This document shows positions 1 through 8,084 of a stretch of 64,000 nucleotides of DNA, one piece after another (position 1 is the stretch's first letter; every line of letters begins with the position of its first letter). The stretch comes from Fructobacillus sp. EFB-N1 (GTDB lineage Bacteria > Bacillota > Bacilli > Lactobacillales > Lactobacillaceae). The stretch lies in contig NZ_LDUY01000002.1 of the NCBI RefSeq assembly GCF_001038455.1, forward strand, positions 1 through 64,000, in the 5' to 3' direction. The notes beneath the pieces were generated by a model that was not told the origin of the DNA, did no database searches, and saw only the letters and a program-made list of their open reading frames with translations. The translations under genes and the position numbers were made by a program.

Positions 1-114
1 CTTTGGGTTTTTATTTTAAATTTTCTCGTTCGAATTAATTATAGAATCTGCCAATTCTATAAAAAACAGATGGAGCGGAGTGAATCAAAAAATTGGTAAA
101 AAGAGGGGACTGAT

Positions 115-143
115 TTGAAATATCTGCCTAGACCAATTATAAT
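115..143 (+). promoter_or_regulatory. sigma-A promoter of the GntR gene
   Basis: TTGAAA at 115-120 and TATAAT at 138-143 are separated by exactly 17 bases. The sequence CTAGACCAAT lies between them and is half of the palindrome bound by NagR/DasR-type GntR regulators (TGGTCTAGACCA), so autoregulation is possible. The promoter is seen directly; the operator is inferred. Confidence 0.75.
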
Positions 144-211
144 GAGAAAAGAGATGCTAGCAAGTTATCCTAGTTTTCAACCAATAATGACAGTCAGGAG
201 CGGCAATAATT

Positions 212-910
212 ATGGCTATACCACGCTATATTGAGATTCATAATGAGATTCGTCAGCGCATTGCAGCTGGTGAATGGGGGACGAATAAACGCCTTCCGGC
301 CGAACGTGACTTGGCCGAATCCTTTCACGTTTCCCGGATGACCCTCCGCCAGGCGATTCAGACCCTAGTTGATGAAGGCATCTTGGAACGCCGTGTTGGA
401 TCCGGGACCTATGTGGCTGAGAAAAAGGTTTCAGAACGGGCGCTCGGTGTGACTTCCTTTACGGAATTGATGAAAAAATCAGGTCGTGAAGCGCAGACCG
501 TGACCGTTTCTTATAAGGTGACGACCCCATCCGTTTCGGAGTTGGAGCATTTGCAACTCAAACCAGAGGACGAAGTTTTGGTGATGGAGCGCTTGCGCTT
601 GGGTGATGATGAGCCAATCTTGTTGGAACAGACGACCTTACCTGTAAAGCTGGTCAATAACTTTACCCGTTCAAGCCTGACAGAGTCGCTCTACGCCACT
701 TTAATCCAGGCCGGCATTCAGCCAGGCCGAGCCGAACAAACGGTCACAGCGGCGCTGGCAACGGAGCGACAAGCTGATTTCTTGCAAATTAAGCGCGGCG
801 ATCCAATTTTGGCCGTCCGTCAGGTCTCTTACGACCAGGAAGACCACCCTTTTGAATACGTGCGCTCATACTACGTTGGTGATCGCTTTGAATTCCAATT
901 GACTCGCTAA
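212..910 (+). CDS. GntR family transcriptional regulator, HutC/UTRA type
   Basis: A 232-aa one-component regulator. Residues 1-70 form the winged helix-turn-helix, with the family pattern LPAERDLAESF followed by VSRMTLRQAI. Residues 90-230 form a UTRA ligand-binding domain, which in this subfamily senses sugar phosphates or other small effectors. The length is normal for the family. The start ATG follows CAGGAGCGG. It is transcribed alone from the promoter at 115-143 and ends at a terminator shared with the convergent met operon. A CTAGACCA half-palindrome in its own promoter resembles NagR operators, so a GlcNAc-type regulator is possible. No sugar genes lie next to it, so the effector cannot be assigned. 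Confidence 0.9.
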   Translation: MAIPRYIEIHNEIRQRIAAGEWGTNKRLPAERDLAESFHVSRMTLRQAIQTLVDEGILERRVGSGTYVAEKKVSERALGVTSFTELMKKSGREAQTVTVSYKVTTPSVSELEHLQLKPEDEVLVMERLRLGDDEPILLEQTTLPVKLVNNFTRSSLTESLYATLIQAGIQPGRAEQTVTAALATERQADFLQIKRGDPILAVRQVSYDQEDHPFEYVRSYYVGDRFEFQLTR

Positions 911-930
911 TGAATCATTAATAGTTTGAA

Positions 931-966
931 AAAAAGGAGCTCAACACATTGTGTTGAGCTCCTTTT
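931..966. terminator. bidirectional intrinsic terminator
   Basis: A near-perfect inverted repeat, AAAAGGAGCTCAACACA (932-948) against its complement (950-966), with A-tract and T-tract flanks. It separates the GntR gene (+) from the met operon (-) and can serve both. Confidence 0.92.
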
Positions 967-977
967 GTACTGATTTT

Positions 978-1673
978 TTATTTGTGGTTATAGCGCTTTG
1001 CTAGGTAGTCACCAACGACTTGGACAATCAAGACGAGGACGAGGACCAAGAAAGTGGCCACCAAGGTTGTATCATTGGCAAAACGGTTGTAACCGTAGGC
1101 GATGGCCATGTTTCCCAGACCACCAGCACCAATGGCACCGGCCATGGCTGTTAACCCAATCAAGGAAATCAGTGTCACCGTTGACACACGAATCAATTCG
1201 GACCGACCTTCGCGGAGGTAGACACCAAAGACGATTTCAGTGAAGGAAGCCCCAACTGCTTGGGCAGCTTCGACAATCCCAGAATCAACTTCAGTCAAGG
1301 CAACTTGAACCTGACGGGCATAGAAGGGGAAGACTCCCAATGACAATGGCACCAAAGCGGCAGTAGAACCGATTTGCGTTCCAACAATGGTCTTAGTGAC
1401 GGGAGCAATGAAAGCCAACAGGATAATGAACGGAATTGCTCGGAAAATCGAAACAATCTTATCAAAGATCCAGAAGAGGACTTTGTTTGGGGTAATACCA
1501 CGAGGGCTTGTGACAACAAGGCCAAAGCCAAAGATTAAGCCCAAAAGACCACCGAAGATAGCGGACCAGAAGGTCATAAAAATTGTTTGGTTAATTGCAG
1601 TTAGCCAACCGGTATCACCGGACCAGCCTTGATAAACGACGTTTGGAAATGTTTGTGAAAACCAATTACTCAT
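978..1673 (-). CDS. metI: methionine ABC transporter permease MetI
   Basis: The 231-aa membrane subunit of the MetNIQ importer, which takes up L-/D-methionine. It has about five hydrophobic segments and the BPD permease EAA-like loop ([16 protein letters not shown], about residues 133-148) that couples to the ATPase. Length fits the MetI family (about 220-230 aa). The start codon overlaps the metN stop by four bases (ATGA), so the two are translationally coupled. It is the last gene of the minus-strand operon and ends at the shared terminator. Confidence 0.95.
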   Translation of the reverse strand: MSNWFSQTFPNVVYQGWSGDTGWLTAINQTIFMTFWSAIFGGLLGLIFGFGLVVTSPRGITPNKVLFWIFDKIVSIFRAIPFIILLAFIAPVTKTIVGTQIGSTAALVPLSLGVFPFYARQVQVALTEVDSGIVEAAQAVGASFTEIVFGVYLREGRSELIRVSTVTLISLIGLTAMAGAIGAGGLGNMAIAYGYNRFANDTTLVATFLVLVLVLIVQVVGDYLAKRYNHK

Positions 1674-2752
1674 GCTTGCTTTCCTTTCAAGATATCAACA
1701 GAAACGCCTTGGTCTTTTAAGGACTGCAAACCGGCAGCCAAACCATCGGCTGAGCCTGAGAGGATGACTAACAGGGAACCAACTTCGGTTCCTTGTAGAA
1801 TCTCAACGTTACCGTACAGGATGTTGGCGACAACTTCATACTTCTGATAGAGGGTGGTGATTAATGGTTCGTTCGTGCTGTTACCAGAGTAAGTCAGACG
1901 GGCAAAGACCTCGTTGTCGTTTAAGGTTGTAATGGCATCCGATTCAGCAATCGTTGCCAAAGCCTTATCCTGGTTTGTGGCCGTTTCAATAAATTCCTTA
2001 GTTAAGGCGGCTTGTGGCTTCGTGAAGATGTCCAAAGTTGAACCTTCTTCTAGGACCTGACCATCTTGCATCACGGCAACCTTGTTAGCCACTTCCTTGA
2101 CCGCATCCATTTCGTGGGTAATCAAAAGAATGGTCAAGTTGTATTGCTGATTTAACTTCTTCAAAAGGGCCAAAATCTGGTTGGTCGTCTTTGGATCCAA
2201 GGCAGAGGTTGCTTCATCAGAAATCAAAATTTCAGGGTCGTTGGCCAAAGCGCGGGCGATGGCGACACGTTGCTTTTGACCACCGGAAAGTTGGGCAGGG
2301 AACTGGTCAGCTCGATCAGTCAATTCGACTAATTCAAGCAGCTCAGCAACCTTTGCCTGCTTTTCGTCGGCCTTTAATGGGCTATGCTGCAAGGCAAAGG
2401 CCACGTTTTCAGCCACCGTACGCTCGTTGAGCAAGTTAAAGTGTTGGAAAATCATTCCAATCTTGCGGCGGCGGTCGCGAAGCTCATTTGGCTTAATCTG
2501 GACACCGCTCTTACCAGCACCTTGACCGTCAAAGAAGGTTTCGCCATTCACGATGACTTGGCCGTTTGTTGGGACCTGGAGCAGGTTAATGACCCGGACC
2601 AAAGTTGACTTACCGGCGCCGGAGTAACCAACGATTCCGAAGACGTCGCCACGGTTCACGTCGATGGAAACGTTTTTAACCGCCTCAATGGTCCGCTTTT
2701 TTTGTTGGAAGGTCACATCAATATTTTTTAAAGAAATAATTGGATTCGTCAT
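1670..2752 (-). CDS. metN: methionine ABC transporter ATP-binding protein MetN
   Basis: A 360-aa ATPase of the methionine importer. Visible motifs are Walker A (GYSGAGKST), the signature LSGGQKQR and Walker B ([13 protein letters not shown]), followed by a C-terminal NIL domain (about residues 270-355) that gives methionine feedback in this family. The start is uncertain. The ATG at 2752 gives the expected N-terminus ([10 protein letters not shown]) but the only purine-rich site (AAAGGAAA) lies about 24 bases upstream, directly before an in-frame GTG at 2776 that is too close to it. The gene overlaps metI by 4 nt and follows the M20 peptidase. Confidence 0.94.
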   Translation of the reverse strand: MTNPIISLKNIDVTFQQKKRTIEAVKNVSIDVNRGDVFGIVGYSGAGKSTLVRVINLLQVPTNGQVIVNGETFFDGQGAGKSGVQIKPNELRDRRRKIGMIFQHFNLLNERTVAENVAFALQHSPLKADEKQAKVAELLELVELTDRADQFPAQLSGGQKQRVAIARALANDPEILISDEATSALDPKTTNQILALLKKLNQQYNLTILLITHEMDAVKEVANKVAVMQDGQVLEEGSTLDIFTKPQAALTKEFIETATNQDKALATIAESDAITTLNDNEVFARLTYSGNSTNEPLITTLYQKYEVVANILYGNVEILQGTEVGSLLVILSGSADGLAAGLQSLKDQGVSVDILKGKQA

Positions 2753-2794
2753 TGATAAATTCTGGTGCTTGCGCACTTTCCTTTCTGTTTGCTA

Positions 2795-4132
2795 CTAGTG
2801 ATTAGCATAGCTACCAATGATTAGTTTAACAAACTTTATGTTGTCTTCGTAATCAGTCAGGCGAATGTTTTCATTTGGAGCATGGTCTAAGGCGCCTTGG
2901 TAGCCGACACCCAAAGAAATAATGGGGGCCTTGATAGCATTGTTGACATAGGCCATTGGGCCGGTTCCTGGTGAAGTTGGGGAAACAACGGGTTCACCTG
3001 GATAAAAGTCCTTAGCCAGGTCGATGACCTTTTTGATTTCAGGATCCGACATATCTGACCGGTAGCCAGGTTGACCAAGGGTCTTTGTTACTGTCAAATC
3101 AGCAAAGCCCTGGTCGATCAAATAGTCTTGAATCTGCTTTAAGGTTTTGTCTGGATCCATACCGGGAACCAGACGGGCTTCCAGCTTAGCGGTTGCTTTC
3201 GCTGGTAGCACTGTCTTGACACCCTGATCTTCGTAGCCAGAGGAGATACCCTCGATATTAATACTTGGTTCGAAGTAGAGGGCTTCCTTCCAATCGTCAC
3301 CACGCTTGTCGGTTAATAGTGGGGCAGTGATTTGATGGCCCTTGATAAATTCTTCCTTGGTGCCAGGCAAAGCGGCAACCAAGTCTTTTTCGCGCTGGTT
3401 AGGGGCGATGACGTCCTCATAGAAGTTAGGGACTTGAATGCGGCCCGTCTTTGGATCAAAAAGGGTTGCTAACCCTTGGCTTAAGCGCCAGGCAGCGGAA
3501 TCAACAACGGTTGCTAATGAGGAATGGAGGTCGATGCCAGCCGTCTTGGCCGTCACATCGAAGGTCACGATTCCCTTATTACCACCACCAAGTTCGATTT
3601 GTCCCTGCTCGTCTTTATTACCGGACTCCCAGATGATTAAATCAGCTTTTAATTCTGGATACTTGGCTAAATAGTCATCCAAGTGCTGTGAGGCGGTTTC
3701 CTCAGAACCTTCAATTAAGAAGGTAATGTTGACGGGTAATTGGCCATCGTTTTCGTCTAAGTATTCGGCTAAGGCCGTGAAACGGGCCGTGATATTCCCT
3801 TTATCGTCATCGACACCGCGACCAATCAGATGGCCATCTTTTTCAGTCAAAGTCCAGGGGTCTTGGTCCCACAGGTTAAAGGGTTCCGCTGGCTGCACGT
3901 CGTAGTGGTTATAGATAATCAAGTTTTTTGCATCGGCTTGGTTACTATTAAAGTGCGCAATGACCAGTGGGGCAAAGTAACTGTCGTCGATTTCGACTTG
4001 GCCACCAAGCTTTTCCAATGCTTGACCGAGAAGGGCAGCCGTTTCAGGTAGCTTCTCGTGCTTTGCTGAAACACTGGGGAGGGCAATCAATTCTTTTAAG
4101 AAAGTGAGGTATTCTTCTTTACGATTTGACAT
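2795..4132 (-). CDS. M20 family metallopeptidase (dipeptidase-like)
   Basis: A 445-aa zinc aminopeptidase or dipeptidase of the M20 (ArgE/DapE/CPG2) family. Metal-site motifs are NHYDVQPAEP, GRGVDDDKGN and EGSEETAS (the general-base Glu pair); a dimerisation domain sits in the middle of the chain. The start at 4132 (MSNRKEEYL) is preceded by GAAAGGAAAA at good spacing; a longer in-frame extension to 4213 would overlap metQ and lacks a family match. It sits inside the methionine uptake operon between metQ and metN, which suggests release of methionine from peptides or N-acyl compounds. The substrate is inferred only from this context. Confidence 0.88.
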   Translation of the reverse strand: MSNRKEEYLTFLKELIALPSVSAKHEKLPETAALLGQALEKLGGQVEIDDSYFAPLVIAHFNSNQADAKNLIIYNHYDVQPAEPFNLWDQDPWTLTEKDGHLIGRGVDDDKGNITARFTALAEYLDENDGQLPVNITFLIEGSEETASQHLDDYLAKYPELKADLIIWESGNKDEQGQIELGGGNKGIVTFDVTAKTAGIDLHSSLATVVDSAAWRLSQGLATLFDPKTGRIQVPNFYEDVIAPNQREKDLVAALPGTKEEFIKGHQITAPLLTDKRGDDWKEALYFEPSINIEGISSGYEDQGVKTVLPAKATAKLEARLVPGMDPDKTLKQIQDYLIDQGFADLTVTKTLGQPGYRSDMSDPEIKKVIDLAKDFYPGEPVVSPTSPGTGPMAYVNNAIKAPIISLGVGYQGALDHAPNENIRLTDYEDNIKFVKLIIGSYANH

Positions 4133-4194
4133 GAGTAATTTTCCTTTCGTGGTGATGATTAAATATGTACGCGGGACAAGCCCGCCTTGTCGAA

Positions 4195-5034
4195 TTACTT
4201 CTTGTAATCCCAAACAGTGATTTCGGCACCGTCGTAGTTCTTCTTAACTAATTCCTTGGTCTTAGCAGTTTGGATAGACTTCACAACATCCTTGTAAATC
4301 TTCTTATCCTTGTCAGACTTGTTAGCCGCAACGAAGTTGAAGAATTGAGTCGTGTTCTTGTTCAAACCTTCAACATAGATGGCAGAGTTAAAGTCGATTC
4401 CTGCTGACTTAGCAAAGTTTGTGTTGATAACAGCACCGGCAAACTTAGGATCCTTCAATGAAGTTGCAGTTTGTGAAGCATCAACTGGCACAATCTTCAA
4501 GTTCTTAGGGTTTGAAGTAATGTCGTTTGGTGTGGCCTTGTTCGTGTCCTTCACCTTAATCAAACCAGCTTCGGCCAAGAGGTGGATACCACGGTTTTCG
4601 TTAGTAACATCGTTGGCAACGGCGATTTGGCTACCATCAGGGATGTCCTTGATTGACTTGTACTTGTCTGAGTAGACACGCAATGGTGTAGTCCAAGTGT
4701 CACCGATTGAAACGATGTCTGTCTTGTTAGCCTTGTTCCAGTTTTCCAAGAATGGGTAGTTTTGGAAGGCGTTCAAGTCGATGTCGTGGTTGCTCAAGGC
4801 CTTGTTTGGCTGTGAGTAATCAGAGAACTTAACGGTCTTCAAAGTAATACCATACTTATCCTTAGCAGTCTTGGCTGCTTCTGCCCAGATCTGGTCTTCT
4901 GATTTGTCACCGTTCATGACACCAATCTTAACCACCTTGTCGTCTTGGCTACCGTGGTTGAAGAAGCTGAAGTAACCAATTCCAACAATGGCTGCGGCGG
5001 CTACAATTCCAATAATCGTCTTTTTTGCACTCAT
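4195..5034 (-). CDS. metQ: MetQ/NlpA family methionine-binding protein (second copy in operon)
   Basis: A 279-aa substrate-binding protein of the methionine importer. It has a basic N-terminus, one hydrophobic segment (about residues 5-25) and the NlpA fold, with family motifs VVKIGVMNGD, KFSDYSQPNKAL and DLNAFQNYPFL. Unlike typical Gram-positive MetQ it has no cysteine at all, so it has no lipobox; it is probably held by an uncleaved N-terminal helix or secreted. RBS GGAAAGAGAG precedes the ATG. It lies 36 nt after the first metQ and before the M20 peptidase. The two copies are clearly paralogous but diverged. Confidence 0.92.
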   Translation of the reverse strand: MSAKKTIIGIVAAAAIVGIGYFSFFNHGSQDDKVVKIGVMNGDKSEDQIWAEAAKTAKDKYGITLKTVKFSDYSQPNKALSNHDIDLNAFQNYPFLENWNKANKTDIVSIGDTWTTPLRVYSDKYKSIKDIPDGSQIAVANDVTNENRGIHLLAEAGLIKVKDTNKATPNDITSNPKNLKIVPVDASQTATSLKDPKFAGAVINTNFAKSAGIDFNSAIYVEGLNKNTTQFFNFVAANKSDKDKKIYKDVVKSIQTAKTKELVKKNYDGAEITVWDYKK

Positions 5035-5070
5035 AATATCTTTCTCTCTTTCCTATGTTACTCAATTATT

Positions 5071-5910
5071 TTAATTAAATTGCTTGTCCCAAGCGGCGAC
5101 TTCTGATTCACCATACTTTTCCTTGATCAATTGCTTGGTCTTGTTTGTTTGGTAAGCCTTAACGACGTCTTGGTAAATCTTCTTGTTCTTGTTCTTCTTT
5201 TGGGCAACGATGATGTTGACCCACTGGTGTGAATCCTTGTTCAAAGGTTCCACGAAGATGGCATCTTGGTACTTTAGGCCAGCTGACTGTGCATAATTAC
5301 CATTGATGACGGCCCCCTGAACATCTGGAAGGTTACGAGCGGTTTGATCTGCTGAAACTTCCTTAATCTTCAAATTCTTTGGATTTGAGGTGATGTCCTT
5401 GGTTGTTGCCAGCGTCAATCCTGATTTCAACTCAATCAATCCAGCGTACTTCAAGAGATAAAGGGCCCGACTTTCGTTTGATGGGTCATTTGGAACGACG
5501 ATGGTGTCGCCATCCTTAAAGTCGCTGACGCTCTTGTATGAGTTCGAGTATAGGCGGATTGGGCTAATGGCCGTTTCACCAATTGAGGTTAATTCGTTGC
5601 CGTTCTTTTTGTTGTAGGCATCCAGGAAAGCGTAGTGCTGGAAAGAGTTCAAATCAATGTCGCCGTTTTGCAAAGCCTTGTTTGGCTGTGAGTAATCGGA
5701 GAACTGCTTGAACTTAATCGTCACTCCGTACTTATCCTTGGCCGTTTGAGCAACGCTCTTCCAAATATCATCGTCATCTTTGTTCGCTGACATAATGCCG
5801 ACTGTCACCGTTTTATTACTGCTTGTACCTTGATGACCAAAGCTGACGTAAGCTAGTGCAGCGACAGCAACGACTGCGATACCGGAAATCAACCAACCTT
5901 TTTTTGACAT
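5071..5910 (-). CDS. metQ: MetQ/NlpA family methionine-binding protein (first gene of operon)
   Basis: A 279-aa paralogue of the next gene, with the same layout: Lys-rich start, hydrophobic segment at residues 5-24, and NlpA-domain motifs such as FKQFSDYSQPNKALQ and DLNSFQHYAFL. It also has no cysteine, so no lipid anchor. AAGGAGATAA lies 12 nt before the ATG. It is the first gene behind the Met T-box leader and therefore expected to be induced when tRNA-Met is uncharged. The duplication may widen ligand range (Met, Met sulfoxide, D-Met or peptides), which is inference. Confidence 0.92.
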   Translation of the reverse strand: MSKKGWLISGIAVVAVAALAYVSFGHQGTSSNKTVTVGIMSANKDDDDIWKSVAQTAKDKYGVTIKFKQFSDYSQPNKALQNGDIDLNSFQHYAFLDAYNKKNGNELTSIGETAISPIRLYSNSYKSVSDFKDGDTIVVPNDPSNESRALYLLKYAGLIELKSGLTLATTKDITSNPKNLKIKEVSADQTARNLPDVQGAVINGNYAQSAGLKYQDAIFVEPLNKDSHQWVNIIVAQKKNKNKKIYQDVVKAYQTNKTKQLIKEKYGESEVAAWDKQFN

Positions 5911-5951
5911 TTTCTTGTTATTATCTCCTTATATCTTTATTTTAATTTTAG

Positions 5952-6238
5952 CAACAAAAAAAGCCACTTCTATCTTTAAGATTTAAGACAGAAGCGACTT
6001 TCGCGTTACCATTCTGAGTTTTAGCCAAAAGTTGCCTTTAGGCTGCTCACTAACCATCGGGCCCCGGGGAATGATCCTAGCCGAATGGTGTGCCCAAGTA
6101 ACGAGGGCCAGTCCGTCAACTACTAACGGTAAACCGATTCGTAGTTGCCAATCACAGGTCATTTTCAAAAGCTTCTTTACCTTACCTTGCACCAACCGGT
6201 AAGTCTCTAGGCTAAAGTTACTTTTTACTTTCCTGATC
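5952..6238 (-). promoter_or_regulatory. Met-type T-box riboswitch upstream of metQ
   Basis: Read on the minus strand, the leader has the T-box distal stem I signature (GGTTGGTGCAAGG), a specifier-loop sequence GAAAATGACC with ATG (Met) at 6162-6160, and the antiterminator element AGAATGGTAACGCG at 6015-6002. Its TGGT bulge fits the ACCA end of a tRNA with discriminator A. A terminator stem with a T-run lies at about 5952-6000. Met T-boxes before methionine uptake genes are established in Lactobacillales. The specifier assignment is by position and was not folded. Confidence 0.88.
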
Positions 6239-6261
6239 AACTTGTTTGATATGATGTGTTT

Positions 6262-6290
6262 ATATTACAAGATGTTAGCTTCCTTGTCAA
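6262..6290 (-). promoter_or_regulatory. promoter of the met operon
   Basis: On the minus strand, TTGACA (6290-6285) and TAATAT (6267-6262) are separated by 17 bases, just upstream of the T-box leader. This is a near-consensus sigma-A promoter. Confidence 0.88.
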
Positions 6291-6485
6291 CAAAAATGAT
6301 AAAAATTTTAATAAAAGTGCTAAATTAGTCTTTGTTTAGAACTATTATATCAAAAATATTACTGATTTCATTGAAACAATTAGGTTGAAATTTCGGTGTT
6401 TTATTCGGGCCGGCGTAGCATTTGAATGTGGCTTTTGATTTATTGATATAGTAGTAGCGATGAGGTGATGGCGGGGGGCACATAA

Positions 6486-6981
6486 ATGGGAAATCTAATC
6501 GTGATTCGAGGGAATTCGGGTAGTGGCAAAACGGTCACCGCGAACGCTTTACATGAACAACTCGGTGAAAATAATTTATTAATTCCGCAAGATTATGTCC
6601 GGCGGACAATGTTACGAGTGAAAGATACACCCAACAATCTAGCAATTAATCTGATCAAGGAGATGGCTTTGTTTGGGATTAAAAATTGTCGTTATACAAT
6701 TGTTGAGGGGATTCTTCCGACTTCGAAGTATGGCCAAATGCTGTCCGAAATTATCAATCAAGCTGAGAAAAGCTTTATCTATTATTATGATTTGCCATTT
6801 GAAGAGACGGTCAAACGACATCAAGGAAAAACGAATCCAGGTTTTGATGAAGCTGATTTGGCAAAGTGGTTTCAACCCCATGATTTATTACAGGTTACAG
6901 GTTACAGGTGAAAGGGTCATTGCCCCGAGCCTTGGCCAAGAAGCAGTTGTTCGAAAAATCATGGCTGATTTAGCTCATTAA
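6486..6981 (+). pseudogene. P-loop kinase-like protein, frameshifted by a 7-bp tandem repeat
   Basis: A small nucleotide-binding kinase of the type seen in many lactic acid bacteria. Walker A GNSGSGKT is at residues 9-16; FEETVKRHQ and KWFQPHDLL follow near the end. The open frame from 6486 stops at 6911 (141 aa, ending QVTGYR). At 6888-6908 the heptamer TTACAGG occurs three times in tandem; removing one unit restores a continuous 162-aa protein ending at 6981 (TGERVIAPSL then MADLAH). The lesion is thus gain of one repeat unit. It may be a dead gene, an ON/OFF slippage switch, or a tolerated C-terminal truncation. The substrate is unknown. The start ATG follows a G-rich site. A monocistronic unit before the LysR gene. 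Confidence 0.8.
6888..6908 (+). repeat. three tandem copies of a 7-bp unit
   Basis: TTACAGG is repeated at 6888-6894, 6895-6901 and 6902-6908 with no mismatch. Because the unit is not a multiple of three, unit number sets the frame of the kinase gene: two copies are in frame, three are not. Confidence 0.95.
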
Positions 6982-7063
6982 GGGTATGTTAGGTTACTTG
7001 AATTTAGTGCTGATTAAAGGAACCATCCTATATGACTATCGATGAATTCTGAAGGAGTGACGG

Positions 7064-7942
7064 ATGGAAATTCGCTTATTACAATATTTTTTAAAGGTGG
7101 CGGAAACGCAAAATATCACGCAGGCTGCTGCTGATTTACATATTACGCAGCCAACATTAAGCCGGCAAATTCACGCCTTTGAGGAACGCTTGCAGACTAA
7201 TTTGTTTATCCGTGATAATAAAAAGCTGACGCTTACTGATTCGGGCCGATTTTTGAAGGCCAAAGCAGAAGAACTAGTCGCTTTGGATCAGAAAACCGAG
7301 CAAGAATTTGCAACCTATCAGGACCGGGAACTAACTGGGAAGGTCACTATTGGTTGTATTGAGTCGGATAACTCAACTTTTTTGGCTAAAATTATGAAAA
7401 CCATGCGAAAACAGCACGACCGGGTGACCTTTGAACTTTATAGTGGCAATGGAAACGATCTCTTAGATAAGCTTGAGAAGGGGCTGCTTGATTTGGCCTT
7501 TATGGTTGGTCCTTTGACCCTTGACCAGGCTGATTTTAATGTGGTCAAGTTACCCGGTACTGAAGCCTTGGGGATTGTGGTTGCTTCGCAAAGTTCACTA
7601 GCCGATAAAAAGTTTGTGACGGCCGCCGATCTTTTGCCTTTACCAATTATTGGCGCCAAGCGGGCTGCAGTTCAAGAAAGTTTTTATCAGTGGGGCCAGT
7701 TTGATCCCGAGAAGATGAATATTATTGGCATGTATAATTTGCTCTTTAATGTTCTACCACTGGTTCGAGAGGAGGTTGGCGTTGCTTTGGCCATCGAGGG
7801 GGCCAGCAATGAAAATACGGACGGGACAAAGTTTATTCCTCTAGAGCCACGATTGGAAAATGAGCGAATGCTGGTCTGGAAGAAGGACCGCATTTTAAAC
7901 CCAACTGCTCAGGAATTTATTCAATTGGTTAAAAATGCCTAA
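7064..7942 (+). CDS. LysR family transcriptional regulator
   Basis: A 292-aa regulator. Residues 1-60 form the LysR winged HTH (LLQYFLKVAETQNITQAA, then ITQPTLSRQIHAFEE); residues 90-290 form the periplasmic-binding-like effector domain. Length is typical. AAGGAGTGACGG precedes the ATG. It is followed after 142 bases by a CynX-type MFS transporter on the same strand, which is a natural target. A small hairpin with T-run lies between the two genes, so they may be separate transcription units. The effector cannot be read from the sequence. Confidence 0.92.
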   Translation: MEIRLLQYFLKVAETQNITQAAADLHITQPTLSRQIHAFEERLQTNLFIRDNKKLTLTDSGRFLKAKAEELVALDQKTEQEFATYQDRELTGKVTIGCIESDNSTFLAKIMKTMRKQHDRVTFELYSGNGNDLLDKLEKGLLDLAFMVGPLTLDQADFNVVKLPGTEALGIVVASQSSLADKKFVTAADLLPLPIIGAKRAAVQESFYQWGQFDPEKMNIIGMYNLLFNVLPLVREEVGVALAIEGASNENTDGTKFIPLEPRLENERMLVWKKDRILNPTAQEFIQLVKNA

Positions 7943-8030
7943 AAGGCATGAAAATCAGCTTAATAAGTATTATACGTATGTCAATTTTGGGGTTAAGATA
8001 AAAATATACGAAAGAAGCAAAACTTGCTCT

Positions 8031-8052
8031 GGTCGCGTTAGCGACCTTTTTT
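8031..8052 (+). terminator. short intrinsic terminator or attenuator
   Basis: GGTCGC, loop GTTA, GCGACC, then TTTTTT. It lies 33 nt before the MFS start and so ends the LysR transcript, or attenuates read-through into the transporter gene. Confidence 0.75.
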
Positions 8053-8084
8053 GTGCGATTTTATAGAATGTGAGGAACTGATTT

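Noticed and set aside
40-61. 8-bp inverted repeat TATAGAAT/ATTCTATA at the window start
   Set aside because: It is followed by A residues on the plus strand, so it is not a terminator for that direction, and the upstream gene is outside the window.
4133-4213. N-terminal 27-residue extension of the M20 peptidase
   Set aside because: It overlaps the metQ 3' end and has no family match; the ATG at 4132 has a good RBS.
5983-6240. 85-codon frame within the met leader
   Set aside because: The sequence is the T-box riboswitch; the frame has no RBS or homology.
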